Shown here piece by piece: positions 6,813 to 14,909 of a stretch of 38,117 bases of DNA. The notes under the pieces are model-generated. The model searched no databases. It was given only the letters and a program-made list of their open reading frames with translations, and was not told the origin of the DNA. A program made the position numbers and the translations under genes. The DNA is from a virus. Numbering within the stretch: the stretch's first letter is position 1; every line of letters starts with the position of its first letter. Where the stretch lies: positions 1 to 38,117 of IMG/VR virus record IMGVR_UViG_3300023172_002613, one strand, 5' to 3'.

Positions 6813-9021
6813 ACTTGATAACTAGTTCTCCGTTTGCTTCGTCTACCATTACTTTTCCGCCTGTTATTAGTTTACCAAACAACAATTCTTTAGACACTGG
6901 TTTTTTAATGTGCTGATCAAATACTCGTTGCATTGGTCTTGCACCCATCGATGGATTATAACCTTTATCCAATACCCAACGTTTTGCATTTTCAGTCATT
7001 TCAATTGTTATTAATTTGTCTTCTAACAGTTTATTAGTTTCATTTAAATTTTTATCAACTATACGTAAAACATTTTGTTTATCAAGTTTAACAAACTTAA
7101 CTATTCCATCAAGTCTGTTTCTAAATTCTGGTGTGAAGAATCCTTTGATATAGTTATCGTCTTCACCTTGTCTATCAGTTTTACCAATTCCCATTGGTGG
7201 TTTTTCACTTTCTGCGGCACCCAAATTTGATGTCATAATCAAAATAACTTTTTCAAATGAAACAGTTTTGCCCGTTGATGATGTTAATCTACCATCATCC
7301 ATTACTTGTAGTAATACTTGTAATACTTCTGGTGCGGCTTTTTCAACTTCATCTAGCAATAGCACACAGTTTGGATTGTCTTCTACATCGTTGATCAGTT
7401 GTCCTGATCCTGTTGACCCTTCTGCATAACCCACATATCCTGGAGGTGCACCAATCAGTTTTGATGTTGAATGTCTTTCTTGATATTCACTCATATCATA
7501 TTTTAATAATTTAATACTTAAATTGTCAGCAAGTTGTCTACAAGTTTCAGTTTTACCAACACCAGTTGGTCCTACAAACAAATAAGATCCAATTGGTTTG
7601 TTTGAAGGTCTAAGTCCTGCTTTGGCTATCAAAATACTGTCTACTAAAGTTTCTATTGCTGTGTCTTGGCCAAAAACTTTCTTCTTTACATTGCCTTCTA
7701 AATCAGCATAATGATCAGTTTGTTTGATATTAATCATTTCAATTGGCACTTTGCTGATTCTACTAACAACGTTTTGTGCAACATCTAAAGTCACTATTGG
7801 CTTGTCAGCCAATTTGGTTCTCACTGCTGATGCATCTAACACATCAATTGCTTTGTCTGGAAAGAATTTGCCGTGTATATGCTTTTCACACATGTCAACA
7901 ATTTGCTCAAGCACACCTTCTTCAAATTTAACTTCATGAAATGCTTCATAAACTGGTGCAATGCCTTTGACAATTAATTTTGTATTCTCAACATTAGGTG
8001 GATCAATGTCATACTTTTGAAACCTACGCATTAATGCTCTATCTTTTTCAATGTTTTCTCTGTATTCTTCAGGAGTAGTTGCACCAATACAATTTAGTTT
8101 TCCTCTAGCAAGTAATGGTTTTAAAAGATTTGCCAAATCCATGTTACTACTTCCGGCTGTACCGGCTCCTGTTATCATGTGTATTTCATCAATGAATAAA
8201 ATGATATCATCTTTTTGTGCTAAAGTATCAAGAACTAATTTAGCACGTTCTTCAAAGTCACCTCTATATTTTGTTCCGGCAACAAGAGCACCAATATCTA
8301 AAGAAAAAACTGATTTGTTTAACAATGGTTTAGGTACATCTTTTTCTATAATCTTTTTTGCCAGTCCTTCTGCAATAGCAGTTTTACCAACACCCGGATC
8401 ACCAACTACAATGACATTATTCTTTTTACGTCTTGCTAAGATATGAGCTATATCATCAATTTCTTGACTTCTACCTATGATGTCATCAATGTCACCTTTT
8501 TCAGCAACTTCATTTAAATTTTGACAGTATGTTTCAAACTTACCAGAATTCTCTTCAGCAGTTCCCATGGCTTGTTCCATGGCCTGTTTATTGATTGCAT
8601 CTTTAGTGATAAACTGTACTAATGAGTTTCTTGTAACTCCGTGCTTTTTTAAATAATACAATGCATAACTTTGTTTTTCACTCATGATACTTACAAGAAT
8701 ATCTCGTGGCATCAAAGTTTTTCTTCCAGAAAAAATAACCTGTGTCACTGCTCTATTAAACACTCTTTCAGTTGCTTGAGTTTTTCTAGGCTTTAAACCA
8801 TCATGAACAATGTCATTCATGTTTTGATCTAAATGATTAACAATATCAATTTTTAAAGCAGTCACATCAGTTTTTACTTCTGCTAAAATTTTACCTATTA
8901 ATGGTTCTTGTAACAGTGATAACAATAAATGTTCTAGTGTTATGTATTCATGATTTCGATCAGAAGCCAGTTCGGCCGCTCTGTCTAATAATGATTCAAT
9001 TCTATCTCCGTCTGATGCCAT
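6790..9021 (-). CDS. clpA: ClpA-like AAA+ unfoldase
   Basis: 743 aa (E. coli ClpA 758). It has a Clp-N double-repeat domain (about 1-140), a first AAA+ module with Walker A GDPGVGKT (207-214) and Walker B ILFIDE (274-279), and a second with Walker A GPTGVGKT (484-491) and Walker B LLLDE (554-558). There is no ClpB-type middle coiled coil. In ClpA the segment before FTPEFRNRLD carries the IGL loop that docks on ClpP. Here that segment reads KPPMGIGKTD (608-617), so the docking tripeptide is changed or reduced to M-G-I. No ClpP is encoded in the window. The gene starts 3 bp after dnaJ, suggesting a shared chaperone role. Confidence 0.92.
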   Translation of the reverse strand: MASDGDRIESLLDRAAELASDRNHEYITLEHLLLSLLQEPLIGKILAEVKTDVTALKIDIVNHLDQNMNDIVHDGLKPRKTQATERVFNRAVTQVIFSGRKTLMPRDILVSIMSEKQSYALYYLKKHGVTRNSLVQFITKDAINKQAMEQAMGTAEENSGKFETYCQNLNEVAEKGDIDDIIGRSQEIDDIAHILARRKKNNVIVVGDPGVGKTAIAEGLAKKIIEKDVPKPLLNKSVFSLDIGALVAGTKYRGDFEERAKLVLDTLAQKDDIILFIDEIHMITGAGTAGSSNMDLANLLKPLLARGKLNCIGATTPEEYRENIEKDRALMRRFQKYDIDPPNVENTKLIVKGIAPVYEAFHEVKFEEGVLEQIVDMCEKHIHGKFFPDKAIDVLDASAVRTKLADKPIVTLDVAQNVVSRISKVPIEMINIKQTDHYADLEGNVKKKVFGQDTAIETLVDSILIAKAGLRPSNKPIGSYLFVGPTGVGKTETCRQLADNLSIKLLKYDMSEYQERHSTSKLIGAPPGYVGYAEGSTGSGQLINDVEDNPNCVLLLDEVEKAAPEVLQVLLQVMDDGRLTSSTGKTVSFEKVILIMTSNLGAAESEKPPMGIGKTDRQGEDDNYIKGFFTPEFRNRLDGIVKFVKLDKQNVLRIVDKNLNETNKLLEDKLITIEMTENAKRWVLDKGYNPSMGARPMQRVFDQHIKKPVSKELLFGKLITGGKVMVDEANGELVIKYENTTKH

Positions 9022-9024
9022 ATG

Positions 9025-9858
9025 TTATTTTAACTTTCTTAATTCATTTAGTATATTACTATTTAAACCTTTTGGTGTGAAAGGTTTTAATACAACATAA
9101 AGATCGCCATAAGTTCCATTTGGCTTGGGCATGCCTTTACCTTTAAATCGTACAGTTTGTGTTGGTTGACTTTCTTGTGGTAAATCCCAAGAAATTTTTT
9201 CTCCAGAAATATGATCTAAACTGATTTTACTTCCTAACAATACGTCTATTACACTTATTTGATAATCCTGATATAAATCAAAATTTCTTTTTACATAAGT
9301 TGGGTGATTCATAACTGTTAAATGTATCATTAAATTTCCTGGTTGTAGTTCTTTATAACTGTGATCTCCTAACCCTCGTAATCTTATAATAGTTCCTGTT
9401 TCAGCATTGGCTGGAATTTTTACTGTGACTTTCTTTTGACCTGAAGGTGTGTCTATTGACAATATTTTTTCTTCTTGTGTATAAATGTCTTCTATTCTGC
9501 ATTGTAATGATAGTTTAATGTCTCTGTTACGCAAAGGTCTACGAAAAGGTGAGCCAAAACTGCCTCCAAAAAATTCTTCAAACAGATCTCCAACATTTTC
9601 AAAAACCTGTTCTCCGTTTCTGCCATATGAACTTCTACGAAATCCTGCTTGTTGCGGATCTGTGGTACCATATTGGTCATACATTTTTCTTTTGTCTTTG
9701 TTTGATAAAATCTGATATGCTTCATTAACATCTTTGAATTTTGCCTCATCGCCACCTTTGTCAGGATGATATTCAGCGGCTTTTTTTCTATAAGCTCGTT
9801 TGATATCAGACTCTGATGCTGACTTGTCAATTTCTAAGATGTTATATGGATTTATCAT
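9025..9858 (-). CDS. DnaJ-family co-chaperone, type B (CbpA-like)
   Basis: 277 aa from the chosen ATG. N-terminal J domain with the HPD motif (EYHPDKGG) and NEAYQILSNKDKRKMYDQYG, then a Gly/Phe/Arg-rich linker (FGGSFGSPFRR), then the two-part C-terminal substrate-binding domain. The CxxCxGxG zinc repeats of DnaJ proper are absent, so it is a type B (CbpA/DnaJB-like) protein that stimulates an Hsp70 and presents clients to it. Another in-frame ATG lies at 9864, but a sigma-70-like -10 box ends there, and predicted transcription begins about at 9858 with no Shine-Dalgarno, pointing to a leaderless message. clpA follows immediately. Confidence 0.9.
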   Translation of the reverse strand: MINPYNILEIDKSASESDIKRAYRKKAAEYHPDKGGDEAKFKDVNEAYQILSNKDKRKMYDQYGTTDPQQAGFRRSSYGRNGEQVFENVGDLFEEFFGGSFGSPFRRPLRNRDIKLSLQCRIEDIYTQEEKILSIDTPSGQKKVTVKIPANAETGTIIRLRGLGDHSYKELQPGNLMIHLTVMNHPTYVKRNFDLYQDYQISVIDVLLGSKISLDHISGEKISWDLPQESQPTQTVRFKGKGMPKPNGTYGDLYVVLKPFTPKGLNSNILNELRKLK

Positions 9859-9864
9859 ACACAT

Positions 9865-9892
9865 AATATAACATGAATTTGTAAAAAGTCAA
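9865..9892 (-). promoter_or_regulatory. Sigma-70-like promoter for dnaJ-clpA (leaderless)
   Basis: TTGACT (9887-9892), 16-nt spacer, TATATT (9865-9870). The start codon at 9858 lies where transcription should begin, so the mRNA would have almost no leader. Confidence 0.62.
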
Positions 9893-9893
9893 G

Positions 9894-10280
9894 TTATTTT
9901 ATGTCTTTTTCTGTGGTTTCAGAATTATAGTCTTCGTAATACTTTTTGTATTCTTCCAACAGAGTGTTTGTTTCCTGAAGTTTGGCTCTGATCTGTGCAA
10001 AGTTTTTGGCCAGTAATTCGTAATCCTTGTCTGACAATCCAAATAATACAGGATCCAAACCTTGCTCTGCCATTTTGGCAAACACTTCATCTGCATTGTC
10101 ACTGTGGATAATTATCCATTGTATTTGCTCTAGTTGTAAAGGAGTAGGTAATTCATAATTTAATTGTTGTCTTGGCTCTTCAACTTGAAATATTTTTATT
10201 TTCTTTTCTCCGCCAATTGAACAACCAGTAAGTAAAACTGCTGTAACTAATATCAAAATAATCTTATTCATATGGTACAT
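9894..10280 (-). CDS. Lipoprotein, candidate o-spanin (Rz1-like)
   Basis: 128 aa from the first ATG; the Met at 10271 (MNKIILILVTAVLLTGC) gives a neater signal peptide. The lipobox LTGC places the lipidated Cys about 20 residues in, for an outer-membrane lipoprotein. The mature part is helical and ends in a charged coiled coil (LQETNTLLEEYKKYYEDY). Its start is embedded in the 3' end of the membrane-anchored coiled-coil gene upstream, the usual arrangement of two-component spanins. It is longer than lambda Rz1. A general lipoprotein cannot be excluded. Confidence 0.62.
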   Translation of the reverse strand: MYHMNKIILILVTAVLLTGCSIGGEKKIKIFQVEEPRQQLNYELPTPLQLEQIQWIIIHSDNADEVFAKMAEQGLDPVLFGLSDKDYELLAKNFAQIRAKLQETNTLLEEYKKYYEDYNSETTEKDIK

Positions 10281-10737
10281 AAGAAGGATTTGCTAGTGCC
10301 GGACATTCTGGATTAATTTCCGACTTTTTAGTTGCCTTCAACTCCTCTTCAGTGTGTGGTGCACCTGATGCCAATTCTATACATCTTATGGCATTGTCAG
10401 ATCCTTTGTTGAATATTCTTTCAACTGGTGCTGTTTTTTCAATTGCCAGTTTGCCCACGTCTCTTTTGCCTTTGTTGAATCTTTTGTCTAGTTCATCTAA
10501 ATCTTTTTTAAGTGTGTTGATCAACTTGTTCAACTGTTTGTTAGATTCTAGTATCTCTTCAAAATCTTGTTTTTGTTTTTGCAGTAATTCTTTTTGTGAT
10601 TCTACACTACGTTCAAGTTCAATTTGATTGGCTTTTAGTATAGCATTGTCAGAACGCAACTTCATCACATATAGTCCTGCACCTGCAATAGATGAGATTA
10701 TTAATCCTACCAAAATGATTTTAACTGTGCTGAACAT
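10264..10737 (-). CDS. Candidate i-spanin (Rz-like)
   Basis: 157 aa. One N-terminal membrane segment (about 5-24, VKIILVGLIISSIAGAGLYV) is followed by a long periplasmic coiled coil (about 30-95, rich in Glu, Lys, Gln and Leu). The C-terminal tail has two Cys (IRCIELASG and NPECPALA) and Pro. This is the inner-membrane spanin layout. The 3' end overlaps the lipoprotein gene, and the gene starts on the TAATG junction with the lipase stop. It would join inner and outer membranes at the last step of lysis. Confidence 0.68.
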   Translation of the reverse strand: MFSTVKIILVGLIISSIAGAGLYVMKLRSDNAILKANQIELERSVESQKELLQKQKQDFEEILESNKQLNKLINTLKKDLDELDKRFNKGKRDVGKLAIEKTAPVERIFNKGSDNAIRCIELASGAPHTEEELKATKKSEINPECPALANPSYVPYE

Positions 10738-11531
10738 TACTTGTTCCTTTTATCTAGTATTTCTTTCAAAGTGTTATAATATTCACTCACTGAGTGATCT
10801 CTTAAACCATCACCAATTCTTGAAAACTGTCCTCTAAACCAATCTAGAAATAGCCCCCAAGCATTTTTGCCACCAATAAAAATTTTCTTTCTTTGAGAAA
10901 GATAACATAACCTACCAATGTGTCTGAAACCCATCATAGCCAAAGGTACTTTTGTTACAACATCATTGTTGTTTCTCACACGCCATACAGGAGTTTTAAC
11001 AAAGTTTTTAAAATTCCAAGCACCGACTCTTGGTCCACCATATGTGTAACAACATCTAATAGTAAATCCTTCTTCGTCTTCTAATCTGTTTGTAGATATC
11101 AATGCACCTGCACCACCTAGTGAATGACCAGTAACATAGATATCAAACCAACTGTTGCTGTTTCTGTTTATGATTTCTTTTATGTAATTACGAAGTTTTG
11201 GATAAACTTTGTCTACATACTCTTTGAAACCTCTGTGTACACTTGCTTGGTGTCCAACAACTTTTCTAAATTTCAAATCAGCAAGTATGTCTTCCATTTC
11301 AGATACTTCTGTGCCTCTCCATGTAATAAAAATTTTTTTCTCAGTGATTGAATAAACAACATAACACTGAGTGCCGTTGTTTTCTAACATTTGATATTTG
11401 TATTGTCCTAATCCTAAGGCTCTAATTTTATGTATAAAAGATTTTGGTGTAAAATAAGCCGCTTGTGATAAACCAGCAAGTTTGACTGCTAATTCAAGAT
11501 CAAACTCTTTTTTGTGTTTAATATCTTCCAT
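10737..11531 (-). CDS. Class 3 lipase (alpha/beta hydrolase)
   Basis: 264 aa. Signature GHSLGG with nucleophile S137, preceded by ITWRGTE (69-75, oxyanion region). D190 in NNNDVVTKVP and H246 in RDHSVSEYY complete a full catalytic triad at the spacing of fungal/plant-type class 3 lipases. There is no signal peptide. It sits between two small membrane proteins and the spanin pair, with 2-bp and 1-bp junctions. A role in breaking host membrane lipids during lysis is the simplest inference; degradation of host lipids for other uses is an alternative. Confidence 0.85.
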   Translation of the reverse strand: MEDIKHKKEFDLELAVKLAGLSQAAYFTPKSFIHKIRALGLGQYKYQMLENNGTQCYVVYSITEKKIFITWRGTEVSEMEDILADLKFRKVVGHQASVHRGFKEYVDKVYPKLRNYIKEIINRNSNSWFDIYVTGHSLGGAGALISTNRLEDEEGFTIRCCYTYGGPRVGAWNFKNFVKTPVWRVRNNNDVVTKVPLAMMGFRHIGRLCYLSQRKKIFIGGKNAWGLFLDWFRGQFSRIGDGLRDHSVSEYYNTLKEILDKRNK

Positions 11532-11533
11532 TT

Positions 11534-11824
11534 TTATTTTTTTTCAAGTTTGTCAAGTCTGTTTTTGATATCTTCAATTTCTTTTGTTAGTTGTGGATGT
11601 ACTTTTCTCCAAGCACCCAAATCTTGATTTAACCAAGTCCAGCCATATCTATCTCTAAAGAAATCAATTGTTGCGTCCCATTTACCATATACCCAAATTG
11701 CCGCTCTAGTGTTACGCATATAAGCAATAAACAATGCACCAAATGTTGCACCAGCCAATGCTGTCCATATCCACAGTCTGTCTGTGAACATTGCATTGAT
11801 CATTGATGTAATATATTCCCACAT
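11534..11824 (-). CDS. Small membrane protein, 96 aa (lysis-region)
   Basis: A short N-terminal segment, one hydrophobic helix (about 17-36, LWIWTALAGATFGALFIAYM), then an aromatic-rich region (DFFRDRYGWTWLNQDLGAWRKV) and a C-terminal charged coiled coil (IEDIKNRLDKLEKK). The family is not recognised. Its place directly upstream of lipase and spanins suggests a holin or holin partner. Confidence 0.65.
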   Translation of the reverse strand: MWEYITSMINAMFTDRLWIWTALAGATFGALFIAYMRNTRAAIWVYGKWDATIDFFRDRYGWTWLNQDLGAWRKVHPQLTKEIEDIKNRLDKLEKK

Positions 11825-11833
11825 GACTGTTTT

Positions 11834-12001
11834 TTAATTTTTTATTGCTTTGTAAATTTTATATAAACCGTATGCTAGTCCGCCATATGCTAAAAGTTTT
11901 GCCAAAGGACCAAACACAATTACTATTAAACAGAAAAGAACAATACCTATGCCCTCAACTGATTCAAAAGATTTAATTTTTTCTAATATACTGTTAATCA
12001 T
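11834..12001 (-). CDS. Small membrane protein, 55 aa, candidate holin
   Basis: An ATG at 12001 with a strong GGAGAAG ribosome site opens a 55-codon frame ending in TAA at 11834. A polar N-terminus (MINSILEKIKSFESVEG) is followed by a continuous hydrophobic stretch (about 18-46) with Gly and Pro near its middle, long enough for one long or two short membrane helices, and a basic tail (YKIYKAIKN). Size, topology and position at the head of the lysis cassette fit a small holin. There is no sequence motif to prove it. Confidence 0.7.
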   Translation of the reverse strand: MINSILEKIKSFESVEGIGIVLFCLIVIVFGPLAKLLAYGGLAYGLYKIYKAIKN

Positions 12002-12010
12002 AACTTCTCC

Positions 12011-12415
12011 TTATTTGACTTCTATTTCAACCATTCCGTTTTTATAGAATTCAACATTCCATTTATCAATTGAAACTACTTTTTTAATGTCTTCTAAAAC
12101 TTTCATAAAAGAATCAGTAAGTGTTTCGTCTCTGTGCATCTCAACAAACACCAGATAGTTACCTTCTTCATCTGGTGATGGAGAAACTTCTGTATCAAGA
12201 ATGTTGTGAGCACCTCGCTCAATAAAACTTGCCAAATCTTGTGCTGGATCCAAATCTTTTACATAAAAAGACACTACCACCACATTTTCAGGTGATCCAC
12301 TTTTGGGTTCAAAATCATCCACAGTAATCTCTGGAAGAACAAGGTCTTCCAAATCACCAGGTCTAAGTCCCTCAAATATCTGTTTCTGATGCGTTTCCAG
12401 ATTGTCTAGTCTCAT
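12011..12415 (-). CDS. Hypothetical phage protein, 134 aa
   Basis: Not recognised. A soluble, acidic protein with alternating strands (VVVVSFYVKDLD, NYLVFVEMHRDE, WNVEFYKNGMVEIEVK) and a helix between them, suggesting a small alpha/beta sandwich. It overlaps the upstream 166-aa gene by 44 bp and has an AAAGGA site at good spacing. Possibly a virion or assembly protein, by analogy with the gene neighbourhood; that is a guess. Confidence 0.72.
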   Translation of the reverse strand: MRLDNLETHQKQIFEGLRPGDLEDLVLPEITVDDFEPKSGSPENVVVVSFYVKDLDPAQDLASFIERGAHNILDTEVSPSPDEEGNYLVFVEMHRDETLTDSFMKVLEDIKKVVSIDKWNVEFYKNGMVEIEVK

Positions 12416-12872
12416 CGTTTAATCCTTTTTGTTCACCTTTAACAATTTCTTCTTGATCTAATTCATTTTTGTCATAAATCATAACATACTTTTTTGGTAC
12501 TCTAATTTTAACAACCCAAACAGGTATTTCATCTATTTTTGGCTTTTTAGTGCCTGGCTCATAGTCATCTGGCGTTTTGATTCTTCTGGGTTCATTGTAA
12601 TGATCTTCTCTAAAAGAAACTTTACATTTTCGATCAGTTAGTCTTTCAGCACCCATTGGGTTTGGCATTTGTTTATAAGGGTACATAATTGATACTTCGC
12701 ACCAATATCTTGACAGATGTGGTCCATCAACTATTTCGCCTTCCATCCAATTTTCGTAAGAGTACACATTTAAATCGTCTAAAAACTTGTCAAATTCAAT
12801 TAACACATCTAACAATGACGCATTTTTGTGAATTTGATAGTGATTGTGTACAGTATCGTTAATGTTTATCAT
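12372..12872 (-). CDS. Hypothetical phage protein, 166 aa
   Basis: Not recognised. The central region is rich in Trp, Tyr and Pro (YENWMEGEIVDGPHLSRYWC, MYPYKQMPNPMGAERL) and the C-terminal 30 residues are acidic and polar, likely disordered. A GATAAATA late motif lies five nt before the ATG with no Shine-Dalgarno sequence, as for the truncated gene at the left edge. Late expression and a structural role are plausible. Confidence 0.7.
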   Translation of the reverse strand: MININDTVHNHYQIHKNASLLDVLIEFDKFLDDLNVYSYENWMEGEIVDGPHLSRYWCEVSIMYPYKQMPNPMGAERLTDRKCKVSFREDHYNEPRRIKTPDDYEPGTKKPKIDEIPVWVVKIRVPKKYVMIYDKNELDQEEIVKGEQKGLNDETRQSGNASETDI

Positions 12873-12877
12873 ACAAG

Positions 12878-12885
12878 TATTTATC
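12878..12885 (-). promoter_or_regulatory. T4-type late promoter motif GATAAATA
   Basis: The minus strand has TTTTGGATAAATA, five nt, then the ATG of the 166-aa gene. The same arrangement occurs at 101-108, supporting a real leaderless late-promoter class. Confidence 0.5.
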
Positions 12886-12903
12886 CAAAAAATACTATTT
12901 GAT

Positions 12904-13134
12904 TTATAACGATGAAGCGTCTAGCTCAATTAATTGGGTATATCCGCCTATGCTTTTGTCATCAATGTATATTTGAGGCATAGTTCTGTGCCCTTCACTG
13001 ATAACAAAATCTCTTGCTTCTGTATTTTCTTCAATATTAACTTCTTCAAATTGAAGGTTTTTACCTTTTAACCAACTTTTAGCCATTGAACAGTAACCAC
13101 AACTGTTTTTTGTGTATACTTTAATATTTGCCAT
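12904..13134 (-). CDS. Glutaredoxin
   Basis: 76 aa, the size of small bacterial and phage glutaredoxins. Active site CGYC (residues 12-15), the cis-Pro motif TMPQIYI (about 51-57) and the GGY glutathione-binding turn (63-65) are all present. It would reduce disulfides with glutathione, for example in ribonucleotide reductase or peroxiredoxin. GGAG ribosome site; 2 bp after the HtrA-like protease gene. Confidence 0.93.
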   Translation of the reverse strand: MANIKVYTKNSCGYCSMAKSWLKGKNLQFEEVNIEENTEARDFVISEGHRTMPQIYIDDKSIGGYTQLIELDASSL

Positions 13135-13136
13135 TT

Positions 13137-14210
13137 TTATCTCCCAAATGTTGTATCTTCAGGTGCTGGTCTTTCACCCAAAGGAATGTTGTAATAAAAT
13201 ATTTTTTCGTTACGATATATTCCAATTTTTATAATATCGCCTGGATCATAATCCCATAATGCTTCTATAAGTTCAATCTGTGTTGAAATTTTAGTATCAT
13301 TTACAGAAACAATAAAGTCACCTTCTAGTAACCCTATTTCTTTTGCTGGCTGACCATCAACTAACGATGAAATATAAATTATTGTGTCAATACCGTTGTC
13401 AAGCATTTTTTGATATAGTTCTTCATCTTCTAAGCCACCCATTGCTATACCAATTGAAGGTCTTTGATGTATGCCTCTGTCAATCAATCTTGTTACAACC
13501 CTGTCAACAAGTTTTGCAGGAATACTGTAACCATACCCAATATAAAATTTTGTAGGTGAAAATATTAGAACATTAACTCCAACTACTTCTCCGTCTTCGT
13601 TAAGCAAAGGACCACCACTGTTGCCTGGATTAATCACTGTGTCGGTTTGTATATAGTTAACAAAACTGTCAGCCGGATTAGGTCTATGAGTTGCACTCAC
13701 AACTCCGCTAGTCAATGACCATACCATTGATAATCCATGACCATATGCATAAACATCATTGCCAAGTTCTACAGGCTGTTTTGCAAATTCTAAAATTTCG
13801 TGAGGCTGATTTGTGTTTACTTTTAATACTGCAATATCAATACTTTTGTCATAACCAACAACTGTTACATTCTTTATTGCAAAAGGATAATGAGGCATCC
13901 ATATTTGAATATTATCCATATTACGAATAACATGATAATTAGTCACAATGTGTTTGTCATCAATCCAAAATCCTGTGCCCATGCCTGATAAATTTCTTTC
14001 TAGTTCTTCTGTTTTTGGAGGATTTTCTGGATTAAGAAATTTTTCAAACTTTTCTGTAGACCCTTGATCTGGTTCTACAAGATCTTCGCTACTGGCATTG
14101 TATACTAATACAATTCCTTTAGATATTTTTTCCCAATCAAGATTGTTCTCATGTGCATTGACATTTATTGGTAATACTATTAAAAATAAAATTAAAAAAA
14201 CTCTTATCAT
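13137..14210 (-). CDS. HtrA/DegP-like periplasmic serine protease with one PDZ domain
   Basis: 357 aa. A signal peptide (MIRVFLILFLIVLPINVNA) directs it to the periplasm. Trypsin-like domain with H93 (VTNYHVI), D125 (SIDIAVLK) and S198 (GNSGGPL), all in family contexts, then a single PDZ domain (about 255-345, with GLLEGDFIVSVNDTKI). DegS also has one PDZ but an N-terminal anchor; DegP and DegQ have two. An insert after the signal peptide (about 40-75) is unlike E. coli DegP. Start and stop of neighbours overlap (TAATG with the upstream 71-aa gene). A role in host envelope stress or lysis timing is an inference. Confidence 0.88.
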   Translation of the reverse strand: MIRVFLILFLIVLPINVNAHENNLDWEKISKGIVLVYNASSEDLVEPDQGSTEKFEKFLNPENPPKTEELERNLSGMGTGFWIDDKHIVTNYHVIRNMDNIQIWMPHYPFAIKNVTVVGYDKSIDIAVLKVNTNQPHEILEFAKQPVELGNDVYAYGHGLSMVWSLTSGVVSATHRPNPADSFVNYIQTDTVINPGNSGGPLLNEDGEVVGVNVLIFSPTKFYIGYGYSIPAKLVDRVVTRLIDRGIHQRPSIGIAMGGLEDEELYQKMLDNGIDTIIYISSLVDGQPAKEIGLLEGDFIVSVNDTKISTQIELIEALWDYDPGDIIKIGIYRNEKIFYYNIPLGERPAPEDTTFGR

Positions 14211-14425
14211 TAAAACGACCCACCATCAAATAAAGATTCTCTGGGTTTTTGAATTTCTGCTGTTTCATTTTGCACTGAAGGAAATTTTGCCGACAGTATT
14301 TCAGATATTTCTAATGCTAACAGCACTGCTTTATCAGTGTCAAGACGTATTTCTTTTTGACGCAATGATTTTGCATTTTTTACTATCTTATTAAAATGTT
14401 CTAAATTAGGATAACCCATGTTCAA
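14210..14425 (-). CDS. Small phage protein, 71 aa
   Basis: Not firmly recognised. A helical, charged protein (FNKIVKNAKSLRQKEIRLDT, AVLLALEISEILSAKF) ending RESLFDGGSF. A CATAAATA late motif lies exactly 36 nt upstream of the ATG. The C-terminal SLFD resembles phage clamp-binding tails loosely, but DGGSF does not, so that idea is weak. Confidence 0.68.
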   Translation of the reverse strand: MNMGYPNLEHFNKIVKNAKSLRQKEIRLDTDKAVLLALEISEILSAKFPSVQNETAEIQKPRESLFDGGSF

Positions 14426-14429
14426 CCTT

Positions 14430-14909
14430 TTATATTTTTTGTTTCTTTTTGAAAGTACTTATATTTATGTTTGCTTCCATTTCGTTTTTGAATGGTCCAA
14501 TCCAATTTAGGCATTTTTCTTCAAGTGTTTCCAACTTTGGATTGTAAGAAAAGAATGTACCACCCTCAAATTGCACTCCATAATAACCAGCACAAAACAA
14601 CTCTTTTCCACTAGGCGTTTTTGTAAAAATTGGTATATTTTGTTTCCATGTTGTGTTCCATGGTTTAACTTTTGTTGGATATCCTTCAAACTCACTGGTT
14701 TCTTTGACTAAATCAGAAGTTTTTAATTCAGCAGAAAAAATATCACTGTTAAAAAATTCATTGACTTGTGTTTTTGTAAAAGTGTGTTTGTTATTTTCTT
14801 TGATCAATAAAAAACTATCAGTATCTTTTTTTTCTACTGTTGCAACATTGACATTATCATCTTTGACTATCCAAAATTTATCTTTGATAATTTCTTTTGC
14901 GTATAACAT
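14430..14909 (-). CDS. Hypothetical phage protein, 159 aa
   Basis: Not recognised. Short alternating strands in the N-terminal half (FWIVKDDNVNVATVEKKD), aromatic and Gly-rich middle (FCAGYYGVQFEGGTFFSY), basic tail (FKKKQKI). Its ATG overlaps the RNase H stop by one base, so it is coupled to that gene. Confidence 0.7.
   Translation of the reverse strand: MLYAKEIIKDKFWIVKDDNVNVATVEKKDTDSFLLIKENNKHTFTKTQVNEFFNSDIFSAELKTSDLVKETSEFEGYPTKVKPWNTTWKQNIPIFTKTPSGKELFCAGYYGVQFEGGTFFSYNPKLETLEEKCLNWIGPFKNEMEANINISTFKKKQKI
14462..14469 (-). promoter_or_regulatory. T4-type late promoter motif CATAAATA
   Basis: It lies inside the 3' end of the 159-aa gene, exactly 36 nt before the ATG of the 71-aa gene; the same spacing is found before Hfq and before the 118-aa protein. 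Confidence 0.5.

Noticed and set aside
8051-8446. 131-codon plus-strand open frame
   Set aside because: It is antisense to the first ATPase module of clpA; no ribosome site and no protein-like domain.
14210-14425. The 71-aa protein as T4 gp33-like co-activator
   Set aside because: Size and the SLFD near the C-terminus are suggestive, but the protein ends DGGSF and no other gp33 feature can be recognised.
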